Source of the DNA: Kryptolebias marmoratus
Taxonomy: Eukaryota > Chordata > Actinopteri > Cyprinodontiformes > Rivulidae
NCBI RefSeq assembly: GCF_001649575.2
Contig: NC_051438.1
Location: 28,915,273-28,979,272 of the forward strand
Direction of reading: 5' to 3'
DNA length: 64,000 nt
The position numbers and the translations under genes are program-made. The stretch's first letter is position 1; the number at the start of each line of letters is the position of its first letter. The notes under the pieces were generated by a model. It did no database searches and was not told the DNA's origin. It saw only the letters and a program-made list of their open reading frames with translations. Positions 40,401 to 53,200 of the stretch are shown piece by piece.

Positions 40401-41151
40401 ATCGGACCAGGACCTGCAGGACATCCTCACCTACAAACTGGTGTCAGAAAACCCCGACGGGAAGAGGTTCTCCATAGACTCAAATGACGGTAGAATTTGG
40501 GCAGATGAACACCTGGAGGGGGGGTCGTATGCGCTGAATGTCAGCGTGAGCGACGGGAAGTTCAGTGTCTGGGCCGGGGTCAGAGTTCACCTGTGGGAAG
40601 CCGACCAGAGAGCGCTGGACTCTGGCCTGACGCTGCAGCTGGACAAGATGTCACCTGAGGAGTTCCTGGCCGATCAATGGAGAGGCCTTCAGCGCAGCCT
40701 GGCTCAAGCTCTGACTCTGCCCAGACAAGAGATCCACCTGGCCAGCCTGCAGCAGCTGCCCCACACCCAGATCCTGGAGGTCCTGCTGGTCTGGAGGCCT
40801 CAGGACCAGATCCACAAGGCCCTGCCAACAAGCAGACTCTCAGGTGAGCTATCAACATCATTACTTATTCAAACAAGCAGTGCTCATGCAGATGCATGCA
40901 AACTGAACCTAAACCCTTTGATGCAGGGATTATGGCAGACATGGAGGACTCTCTGAGCCTCAGTATCCTTAGGGTGAGCCACAACGGGTGTCTGGGTGCC
41001 GGCTGTCCGCCGCGGGGCTGCAGGAATGCCGTGTTGCTGTCAGGAGAGAGACTCAACCATTTCACCACAGCCAGAGCTGGTTACATCACCCCGCAGCACA
41101 CCTGGGAGAGTGTCTGCGCCTGTAACGGTACGTCAATCCTTGTCTGCCTCA

Positions 41152-41200
<49 letters not shown>

Positions 41201-44200
41201 TGAGCTTCACAAAGCCACTGATCAGTGTCTGTCTGGGTATTGATGTGAGGATGTGTGAAGCAGAAAGGAACCTGTGGTATTTTTGAAAAGGAATAAGAAG
41301 TTAGGAGTCCGCTAACACAAAAGTTCAATGTCTTCTGCTCTGAAGATCAGGACGAGTCTGCAGCCTCAGAGTTCACAGAAACTTTAATGGTTGATCCAGT
41401 TCAAAACCACAGCATCACATAAGAGAATGAGCTCTACATGTTCTCCTGCAGAGTAATTACCACCGACTCTCTGAACAGCGTGTACATTGTCCTCAGCTGA
41501 CTCTGGTGCAGAACTGAAACAGCTGGAGAGAAAATGTGGATGAATCCAGAGTCTGATGCTCCTTCTTTGTCATGCCTCCATATAATTAGGAAAATGTTTA
41601 CAGAGAACAAATTTAGGCAAGAAATCAGGGCAGAGAGCTGATTAAACTGAACGTGCTGAATTTTACAAACCTCTTAAGGCTTATGTCCACATTACATTTA
41701 GTTTGTTTTAATCCAAGCAGAATCAGGTTTTGGTTTTTTTGCTGTTCACAATGAGAAACAAGCTTGTCGTCATGTTTTTGTTCTAAACACGAAAGTTAAC
41801 TTTTTGGTAACCAGCCTTACTCTCTGTAAAGCTCATTTTTTAGCTTTGGAGATCTTCAGTCCCTTTACTAACCCTATGAACTCTACTTACATGATTTTCA
41901 GCACAACAATAATAAGAAAATAAGTTTGGAAACTTAAACAACTCTGCTGCACGTCTTTTCAACAGATACCAGACGTTGTGACCACATCACCCCAGTTTTA
42001 TCCAGTTTTCCCAGGCTGCCAGTTCATTTTCATCATGATTTTAAAATCCTTATACTCACTTTTAATGTTTTAAATGGTTTTGCACCAGTTATTTTACTGA
42101 ACTTCTGGACCTTTATTACCCCACAGGAGCACTGAGATCCTGCAGCCAGATGCTCTTAGTGCAGCTGAGGGCTAAATTCAGGCACAGAGGGGTTTAGGGT
42201 TTTGGTACATGTGGGACATACAGAGGAAATGTGCTTGAATTTATGCTCATAGACCATTTCAAACATATGGATTTTTTTGTGCATACGCCATGTTTCAGTA
42301 GAAAATCTGCACAAATCTTTGTACATAAAGCCCAAGGAGTCTGGCACTTGCACAAAATGATGATGATGATGCCAGGCTGAGTTGTTTGAAGCTCAGGTCT
42401 CTTCCAGTTGGTGCTCATGGTTGCAAAACAAGGTTGATCAGAAATGCAGGTTTATTATAAAACATCCACAGAATTGGAAATCCTTTGCCAAGATTTTGTC
42501 ATGAGAGTCAGAGAGTGTTTTTGTGTTTTGATCAAATGTTGACAGGAAGTGATCTGCAGCAATCTTACAGCCTTTTCCTGCCAGAAAACTGTTGTGTAGA
42601 GACAACCTTACAGTGTATGCCGGCTCCTCTTTATTACAGACACTTATCGTGTTAGCAGAAAAGGTGGAACAACTTGTTACTCAAACTGAAGCCAGAGATT
42701 GTTGATTTTGTTCAATGCAGAAGAGGAAACAGGAAACAAGTCAAACAATTACCTGTAAATAGTTGCACAAACCCTGAAAAATTAAACATGTAAGAAAATA
42801 AAAAACACAAAGAGCCAATCTGTGGTGAAATTTATCACTATCTATGAGCCACTGGACAAACTTTAATGAAACTTTTAGAAATAATAACTGCATGAACATC
42901 TACAACTTCTACAACCGTTTTGAGTCAATCCAATTCAAGATGGCGCCACAACTAATTAACCGTATTCAACACAGGCATACCTGTAACTTGTGCTCAAAAT
43001 TCATGCCTAAATTTTGTCACATTTAGCTTCAAACACTGTTTTAAAATGTAGTGTTGATTTTCTGATGTCACTTTTTACAACATTTAGCTAGTTAAATGTA
43101 ATTGTTACAGCTACATGCTAAATATAAATCTAAATGCTAAATGTTAAATCTAAATGTTAAATGTTAAATCTAAATGTTAAATGTTAAATCTAAATATTAT
43201 ATGTTAAATCTAAATGTTAAATGTTAAATCTAAATGTTAAATGTTAAATCTAAATATTATATGTTAAATCTAAATGTTAAATGTTAAATCTAAATGTTAA
43301 ATGTTAAATCTAAATGTTAAATATTAAATCTAAATGTTAAATCTAAATGCTAAATGTTGAAACTAAATCTTTAGCTAATATGCAAATTTTTTACGCCTGA
43401 AACAGGAAGTACCAAAATAAAAGCATGACACTAGGCTGAAGTATGCTTCTGGTTTGAGGATACGTAATGGACATGAAGTAATATTGTTTCAGCTTTGTCA
43501 CGTCTGGCAGACCTAAAACACAAAATGCATAAAGAACAATAGCTAAATGATTGTAACTGAATGAATCGCCCTTTAGCCGATCCTCAAACCAGAAGCATAC
43601 TTCAGCCTAGTGTCAAGCTTTTATTTTGGTACTTCCTGTTTCAGGTGTAAAAAATTTGCATATTAGCTAAACATTTAGTTTCAACATTTAGCATTTAGAT
43701 TTAACATTTAGATTTAACATTTAACATTTAGATTTATAATTTAACATTTAGATTTAACATTTACCATTTAGATTTATATTTAGTATGTAGCTGTAACAAT
43801 TACATGTAATTAGCTAAATGTTGTAAAAAGTGACATCAGAAAATCAACACTACATTTTTAAACAGTGTTTGAAGCTAAATGTGACAAAATTTAGGCATGA
43901 ATTTTGAGCACAAGCTCCTTTACAAACGGTGCCCCATAGTAACTCAGGTATGTTTACAGATTTTAGGATCAAATCTGATGTGATAGCAGCTGAGAGAGAG
44001 AGAGAGAGATGTCTCACATTATTGCATGACAAGAGACTTTTATCTCTTTTATATCAACACTTTTTAAAGAATCTTCTGAGTCGTTTTGCTGCCATGACTC
44101 TGAGACTCGTGAGGTTAGTAGGACTCACAGGACGAGAAGAAGCAGCTAAAATCCCAAACCTGTTCTGTCCCAGGACCTTTCATTTTAACAACCCGTCTCA

Positions 44201-47200
44201 ATGCTTTACTGGGAGACGATTTGTAGAAGATTGTATCTGCTCTGCTTGGCACCAGCAGGGCGGTTTTTACCGTCTTCATTACATAAAGTGGATTAGAAGT
44301 AAGCCTCACATATTTCTGTGATTGTTTTTAGTTGTGAACATACCCTCAGATTCAGCTGCAGCTTCCAGACGTCTCAAACTCCGAGCGGCGGCGCCACCAT
44401 GTCAGGTCGCCATCAGGGACGTGTGTTGTCATTCTTATGAGGATTACGCTGCTGTGCTGCGATACTTCTACAGGACAGACATTTATTGTCTTGCTTGGTT
44501 CTGACTGATATTACCACCATATTTAGAGACTTTAATCTCCTTTGGTCTTAAAACACAAGGCACAGAGTTGCTGTAAGTTTTGATCTTTGAGTAAAAAAAA
44601 TTATAGAAATATTAATTTAGTGTTGTGACACTGAATGTGTTTTAAATGTAAACGCACAATCTTAGAACCAAATTAAAAAACCTAAAAACTGATTTTTGTT
44701 TCATCTCTGCTGAATTGATGACCGTTTGTTCAATAAATACACTTATTAAACAACAGAAGAAGTAAATGCACATCGCTTGTCACCTTGCATGCCAAAGTTT
44801 TAAACAGAGATCTCGTGCAGCTTTTAAAGAAAAGCAATACAGCAACTTTTAAAGTGGCTCACCAAACAAATGTTATTTTTTGATGCAAATGTCAATTTAT
44901 TTTCTATAACACATTAAAAACAACTGAGGCTGACCCAAATGCTTTATACTTTAGTCAAAAAAAAAGTTCAAATACAATAAAAAAAGGCAAACACATTTAG
45001 GAAAAGAAGAAAGGGTTTTAAGGTTAGGTTTAAGTTAAAGAAATTTCTGACTTTGGAAAATAAAACTTCCATGTGAAATGTTTATATGAGCGCTGATGTA
45101 GATGTAAAATTGTACCTGCATCTGATTTACCCATTAAAAATATTTATGATTCTTCTTCATGCTGTTTCTGTGTTTCAGAGTCGGCTCTGAGGTTCGACAG
45201 TAAGTCCTACCTGAAGTTTCTCCCCAGGATGGATGAAGACAGCCAGGAGTTCAGACTCACTCTGAGGTTCAAGACTTTCCAGCAGCAGGGTCTCATCATG
45301 TCCACAAACGGTCCCAACGACTGGGGAGTTTTACAGGTTTGTCTTCTTCTGATGCTGTGGGTCAGATAACAGGACTTTGTACTGTTCTTACTGCATTCAG
45401 CTCTTTTTATTTAATAAACACAGACATTTCAGATTTCACAATGATTTATTTAAGGTTAAAACTTTGCATCATTTCCTGAAAATGTATTTCAAAGCAAAAT
45501 ACTTAAACCCATTTGCATCTACTTGTTGCAGTTGTATTTTAATTTATTTAATTTACTTTTTTTCGGCACAGCAGCATTAATGTAAAGTGGTCCGAAGGAT
45601 AAAACATGCATGCCAGCAGTTTTTATGCCCACAAGAGAACGCATCATCGTCTCTACATTAGAAACGCCACGACAGCACAGACAAATAAAATGAGAAAAAA
45701 GCTGCAATATGCAATTAAAGGAAACAAAGTCATTATTTTCATTAATCTGAAGGAAGTGTACGTATTTGCTGCGTTCTCCCCTGAGCTGGGAGGTAATTTA
45801 TTCTGCTCTTCAAGTTTTGCTGCTGCAGAGAGATTAAATCTCTTTCTTATTTTCAGTTGCTGTTAGTGTAATGTTGTTGTTTGACACTAATTTACAACCA
45901 GAAAGATAAAATCAAGGGGCTGCTGATTTAATCAAAAGGATTTCTCCTGGGGGAATTCCTTCAGTTCAACATGTTCCCAGCTCCCAGTGCAAAACACCTG
46001 GCTTGCTAAACTTGTTCCTAATTGTTGAGGTTTTATTTGCTGCTTTGAGCAAGCGGTCATGTTTTGACATATTTGGTGTGCAGTCTGTTTTTTTATGAGC
46101 TTACTGCAAAGTCCACCCTCTTTCAGGATCAGCCAGGAGCTGCTGATCAGATGTATTGATTAATCACTGATTAACTGACCATCTGTAGAAAAGCAGGAGG
46201 TTCTGCTGCTCTGCAGCATCCAGGTGTGAGTTAACACAACACCAAGATGGAAAGACATCAGCAATGACCTCAGAGAAGCAGCTGCTGCTGCCCATCAATC
46301 TGGGAAGGGTCAAAGGTCATTTTCACACTGGACTCCGTCATTTTACAGAGAGGAAGAATATTTACAAATGGAAAACATTTACACTTCCCATTAGTGGATG
46401 TTTCAGCAAATTCACCCCAAGGTCAGACCGTGCAACGCTCAAAGAAATGAGCTTCATATCAGACTCTACAGGCCTCATGTAGGAGGTTAAAGGTCAAAGA
46501 AAGGAAATAAATAAATAAATGGTGCTTTACTTGAAGCTGTAGTGACTCCAGCTTTTAGCAGCCTCTGAACCACATGTTGTCCTTCTGGCCTCTTAATGCG
46601 CAGGAATGGAACCTGCAGCTCTTCTTCGGGAGTCCGAATGAAAACTTTGTTTTCATCAAGATTCACTGTTTTCCAGGAACAGTCACGGCAGCAAAGGATT
46701 CATATTTGTTCTCTGCCACTGGGTCCATTAAATGGAAACAATGAAAGAGAATAACAAATCATGTTCTTTGAAGGGCATGAATAATTCTCTGAACAGATTT
46801 TTATTTGAAAAGCTGATATGGACTTGAAATGCTGCGAGATGTTTCCCCCTGTGAGCGCTTTTCATTTGTGAAACATCTGAACGCTTGCTGGGTTGAATAT
46901 TCAATCGTTCTGATTCTTGGAAAACTTCAGAAGCATCATTCAGATTTTCCCAAGGTTCCGACTCCTCTCCGCTAACTTGAGCGTGTAGGAATGTATCGCT
47001 GTCTGATTTAGTGCGAGCAGACGAGGCTTCAAATAGAATTTCTTAACATGGACACGGACTGTTGTCTGGGTTTTATGATGACTTGAGACGACCTTCAGTT
47101 ATAAGGAACCATTTGTAAGCTTGGTTCCCACTGGAACATGAACTACTCTGCACATTACAGTATATGATGGCAGCTTTTCGAACTTAAGGTTACATCTGTT

Positions 47201-50200
47201 TGCTGCTGCTGATTTGTTTTATTCTGCACTTATTGTAAAACTGACAGCTTGAATGACTTGCTGCTGCAGTAAGCTGTGACGAGCAAGTAAAGGTGACGTG
47301 TTGGCTGACTTGTATGTCAGCTCAGGCTTTTATTTTGGTGGGTCAGCAGGAAGGGACCTGTGATATTTCACTCTGGGGCTTCTGTGATGATGAGGTGGCT
47401 CGTTTATCAGATTTCAGCAGTATTGATCTGCCTCTGGTTTGCAGCCCTAACAGCAATATGACTTATTAGATCATAAAATTGGCCTTTGGTTAGCTGGTCC
47501 TCTGACCATATATATGCCACCAGAAAGGGGCAATTTTTATTATTTTTTGCAAAAATGTGCAACCATTGAAAAAAGTGTTTTTGTGTGGAAGCATCCATGC
47601 TATCCATGTCTGTGCAGTGCCATCAAAATAGACTAATTTAAAATCTAATTAAAGGCTTAGCATTCCTTGAATTACTGCATATTGCCTACCACCTTTCATG
47701 CCAGAGATTCAGAGTGAAATTATCTTATGCTGAGAAGGGACCAGGTTATAGTCAATTTGCTCAAATCAAAGTCAATCAGTTGTTTCTGAGAGTTTCATTA
47801 AAATCTGTACAATGGTTCATGAGATAATTTGCAAATGGTACAAACAAACCCATGCACAAGACGAGCAAAAACATTCTCGCTCTGCGTTTGCCTTCAGTGG
47901 CATGTAACAAACAATCATCAGCCTCAGTAAGCACTTTGTGCTTCATTGTAATAAATGTAATAATGTTTAAACTGAAGGTCACAAACATGTCAAATATCCC
48001 TGATAATTATCAGGAAATCACAATGCCACATGGCTGCATAAGTTCAAAAGCCTGTTTTCACCGAAGCGTTTTCATGTTGTCATCTTTTTGAAGTGGAGTA
48101 ATCCTGCTGACAACTCTCCCGCTTGTGTGAAAGCCTTGAGTTTACTCAGTTTGATTTGTGGCCACTAAGACTCCACAGGAACTGTCAAGTTTGAGTGCTT
48201 GATACCTTTTATTCTCTCAGTTGGACTTTATTTTAAAATCAGACAACCTGTGAGCCACAATTTGCCATATATACTCTTACATATTTATAATTGAAACATA
48301 CAGCTGCAATACTTTGATTGGGCTTGAAAATGATTGCCATGTCCCATCTCCATATAGGCAAATGTCTATCCAGGTGAAAACTATGCTTCAGCTTCAATTT
48401 GCTGTTATTAGTGTGCATACAGATAAAACCACAAAGCCATTCCCATGATGCCAGATTATTACGCACAACAAACTAAAGCGGTGTAATCAGAGATGCTTTG
48501 ATCATTGCAGGAGAGCAGCACTGCTTCTTGCCTTCACTCAATACAGAACTACTGCTCAGGTTTGAGTGTGCTCATGAACAACAAACCATCAGACTATATG
48601 AGATCGGACACCATCGCTGCATCCTTTGTTCCAGCAGCATTAAAGTTTGGTTTTGCTGTGATTTATAGAGTAACAAATCTCTGATCTGGAGAGCTTTAAT
48701 CCCAGCAGAGTCTGTCTTGACACAGGGCAGGATCTCCGTCAGCTGTGCTGATACGGTAAAATTGGCCATGCATCAAATTCTGCTATCTCTCTTCAATTAT
48801 CTATCATGAATCATATAAGGCCTCAGCACAAGTCATGTAAAACAGATTAAAAGATGGTTTTCTGTTGTTCCTCTGTCAGCATCATCCCACAACAAGGCTG
48901 AGAAAGAGCTACCCTTATCTCTTGTGAAATGTCACCGATTCATGAGGGAGATTTTGCAGGTTTATCTCTTCGCAAAGAATCATTTGTTTTGATTTACTTT
49001 GTTCCTCATTTTTGGCCCCTCAAGGAAATCAAAGAGGAATCTGAGGCAGGAACAGAAAGCAATGCAGCATCACCCATGGGACAGTGAAACAACTAGTTTT
49101 CAGTGGACACACGTATGAAATTAAATCCACGAGCTGATCATCCATTATGATTAAAGTATTAGGCATTGAGCGCTTCGCTATCAATAATGCATCACACCCT
49201 TGAGTGTAGGATGGAGTGAATCTAGGCTGTTTGTAAAATACACACTTTTTGTATATTTAATACAGAAGCTGCAAAAAAAGGATTCTATTACATAAAGAAA
49301 AACATGAACAGATAAAAGGAAGCGGAGAAAAGCTGCTGGCTTGTTACTTTTTGGGAGTGCTGAGCGTGCAGAAACATTCAGAGGTTTCTGGTGAAAGAGA
49401 CGAAACGCTGCTCGGTGTGAGCGTGAACACTTGGCTCCCTCTGTACAGCTTCTCTGCAACCAGATACAACAACTGCAATTCTTTTTTAGTGTGTTTTTAT
49501 AATCTAAAGTTAACATTTTACAATTAATGTTTGGGTTGTTCAAATGTCTTAAGACAAACTGCACATTTAAACAAGCATTAAATATCAATTGTTACTTCTT
49601 GTAAGATTTCAAAAATATATTTTCTGCCGATATATTTGAAGTTTGGTCTTTTTAAAGAACTGTTTTGACTGAGTTATTTCACCTGTGATTTCAAATTTTA
49701 GGATTTTTTTCAAGCTGCAACTTTTTTTTCATGATAAAATTTAGCTTTTAATTCTTTCCATTATAAAATAGAGTTTTGTGTCTTCCCCAGCTGACCAAAG
49801 GAGAGCTGCACTTCAGATACAGATGTGGAAACTTGTCCCCGAAGACTCTGCTGATCAGATCTGACTCCGTATCAGATGGCCGCTGGCACGACGTCCTGCT
49901 GGAGGTCAACACCACCTCTCTGAAACTGACTCTGGACCAGCAGCATCCGGCTTCCATCGGACTGATGGAGCCCTGCAGGATGATGCGTTTCCACGGTGCG
50001 CTGCTGTTTGCTCCTCTCCAGAAGGACTCCGTTCAGGATTTGGGCCGGGACGCACACAGTTTCATTGGCTGCCTCGAGGGCCTGAAGCTGAACGGGGAGC
50101 CGATCGCAGCGGCGTGGACGGGGTCGGGGAGCAGGAGGGTGTTTGGGGTGTATCAGTGCTGCAGCAGGACCGGAGGCTGTGACAGCCAGCCCTGTGAGAA

Positions 50201-53200
50201 CGGAGGAATCTGCAGAGAGGATGCTGTTGGAGGTGAGAGACTGAGTGGAACTTCTCATACAAACTTTGTTTTACATCATTTACACAACAAATCAACAAAG
50301 AAACTGCTGCAGTCAGCAACAGGACACATGAACATGTTTACAAAACACTTAGCAGCATCCATATGCATTAAAAAAACTACTTTTCAGCTGAAAGAATTCT
50401 TACATCATACAAACTAAATTTTAGGTTAATATCTGTCAAATTAACGGAGTCAGCCATCTTGAATGGAATTGACTTAAAGACATGATGCTTTTTTTGCCAC
50501 ACAGTCTTATTTCCCGTCTCTTTTGGTTTTTCAGTACATGCAGAGTTTTGTCCTTGTATTCTAGTGGCCATGCAGGCTCAGATAATTGGAGGGAACATGG
50601 ATGTTCACACAGAGCTGGAAATGCATCGAGGAAAAGCTGGATTTAGGTCACATAGACTCAAGTAAATGTGTTTATTTTATTGTTTGTTTTGGGGGGGTTA
50701 TTTTGCAGGGAGGTTTGCCTGGTGGTCTCAGGTAAAATCTAGAATTATTCAGTTTTTCCAAAGTGAGCTGTAACATCTGCAGGCTTGGTTTATTTATCAT
50801 CATCCGCAATGGAAAGTCAAAGCCATGGGATAAAGTTTTTACCTGTGACTGTTTGTGTGTGTGTTCATGAACCACTTGACTAAATTTAATGGTACTTTGA
50901 GAAAGTAGTCGCTGGCTGTACATCCACAACTGATTAACTTTTGCAGTGAATCCAGTTCAAGATGAAAGCCACAGTTAATCACCTTTAGCCAACATGAAAA
51001 CGGCCATAACAGTCAATTTTACAAATAATGAGCTGAAACTTGATGTAGTTGTAGCTCAAAAGGATTAACAACACATATCTGGGGGTAAAATCTCACAATA
51101 AAGCATGAGATTGCACAAATTGATGTTCTCAAGGTTTGACCAAAAAACAGCTACACATAGAAATATCTTTGTCTAAAATTCTGCCATTAAAGATAGCGGG
51201 TGATATGCATTCTTTAGAGGAATCCTAGGCCTTTATTTAAATAATTATTTTCTCTTGTAATCCACTTTCTGCATTTTTTTATGACATGCATGCTTTATCA
51301 GAGTATCAGTTTATTTATAACTGGACAGATGTGTCATTTCCTGGCAAAACACAAAAGATTTCAAAGTAAAAAAAAAGAGGACGTTTTAGAGTTTTGATTT
51401 ACTGGAATAGCAGCAGATGAGCGCGCCTGCAGTTTAACAGATAAAAGGAGCTTTAAATATTATTCTCATGAGTTTCACAGTGAGACCGTGAGAGTGCAGG
51501 CGGTAAGTTCAACCTTTTTACTAAAAGGTGGACGAGAAATAAAACACGTGACGACAGGAGAGAGGTGGGAACAGGTTATCAAACCCCCACCACCTGATGG
51601 AGTTTCTTTACCAGGTCTGCTTTCCAAACCACAGAACTGCAGCATGTTTTATTCTTCTCTCTGCACGAAATGAAACTGGCCGCCGTGGCTCTGTGGGCAC
51701 TGGGTGGAAGGTCACAGCTCAGGATTTTAGTCATCATTGTGTCAAATCACATTTTAGTTATGCTTCAAGTATAAATGCTGCAAATATATTTTATTTCCCC
51801 AAGATCTTCCCAGGTAAGGCCGGGCAGGTTTTACAAACAATACAAGGTTTGTTTCTCCTGCTTTCTCTTCTTGAATCACTTGGAAGTAAACGGAAACAAT
51901 AAGGCTCATATCTTCACTTCTAACAGCTGCAGATAAAGTAACTTCCATGATGACAGTGTCTCGTATGCTGAAAACAAGCATTTTGTTATTGGACATGGAT
52001 GTGTGTTGTCTTTATTATATTCTTATTTGTTCTTCTTATCCATCAAACACACTTGTGTGTTTTCAGACTGAATCAAATTGACCTTTGCTGAGATTAATTC
52101 CTGTCTGTTGGGGACGTCCACCGCGACCTTTGATTGGTCTCTCTCGTCTCAGATGTCCTGTGCGTTTTGTTTATTTTGCAGAGCCCCACTGCTCTTGCGT
52201 GGGACTATTCCACGGCGAACGTTGCGAGCTGGCTGACAACCCATGTGCCTCCCAACCATGTTCCCTCGGCAGGGTGTGTGTCCCAAAGGCTCAAGGTTAC
52301 ATGTGCAACTGCTCAACGGACAACGTGGACGCAAGGTAGACACGTGTACACATTCTTTGTTCATCACTACTTTAATCCCATTTTTACCTGAAGACATTTA
52401 CTGTAAGACAACTTCAGTGAGCAGGATGTTGAACAGATTAAATGTTTAAACAAGCACAAACCATCATTTCTAAACATCTTTTAGAAATAACCAACTGGCT
52501 AATTCAACTCAGTTCACTTTATTCATATAACACCAGCTGATAAAAGTCATCTCTGGGCATCATGCAAAGGAAAAGAACCAAGTCCAAATCATAAATCCAA
52601 ATCAATTCCAGTTTCAAATCCAATTACTGTCAATTGATTCATAAAATAATCCATTTGCATACATAATTCTGAAACATTCATTCAGTAAAAGCAATCTAAG
52701 GAAGCCAGCAGATTGTCATTCTGTTGTAATCCCTGATCCTGAGCAGCACTTGGTGACAGTGAAAAGAAATAATCCCCTTTTAACGGGAAGAAACCTCCAG
52801 CAGAACCAGAACCAGGTTGAGCACTCATCTGCCTTGACCGGCTGGGGTTTGAGGGGTCAGGAAAGAGACACAGACAAACACAGAATCGGTTCAGGTGTAG
52901 TTTCTATGGGAAGGAAGACAAAGAAAACCACATGTTAATGAGAGAAATAATTACAAATATAAACATAGAGAGTACAGCAAGTAAAGACAGCAGCAGAGAG
53001 AGGAAATGTGTTCAGTTTCCTCCAGGAGTCTGAGCCTTTAGCAGCATAACTAAAGGATGGTTCAAGAAACCCAAGCCAACCCTGACTATAGGATTTATCA
53101 AAAAGGAAAGTCTTAAGTCTAGTCTTAAAAGCAGACAGGAAACTGGAACATGGAGCCTGAGAACTGAAAGCTCCGCCTCCTGTTCTACTTTTAGAAACTC

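Larger units (their letters stand above)
41128..45178 (+). other. Intron (4,051 bp), repeat-rich
   Basis: Carries (TG)n at 41154-41199, a LINE remnant at 41938-42180, a partial family-A copy at 42835-42986 and a 0.93 kb foldback element at 42987-43914, plus a short (AG)n at 43992-44010. The rest is unrecognised. Ends 'gctgtttctgtgtttcag'. Confidence 0.8.

Noticed and set aside
40996..41286. Frames with VCVCVCV tracts
   Set aside because: Produced by reading the (TG)n microsatellite together with exon 17 in a wrong frame.
43121..43360. Regular direct repeats resembling a CRISPR array
   Set aside because: Units are contiguous with no unique spacers, AT-rich, and lie inside a eukaryotic foldback element.
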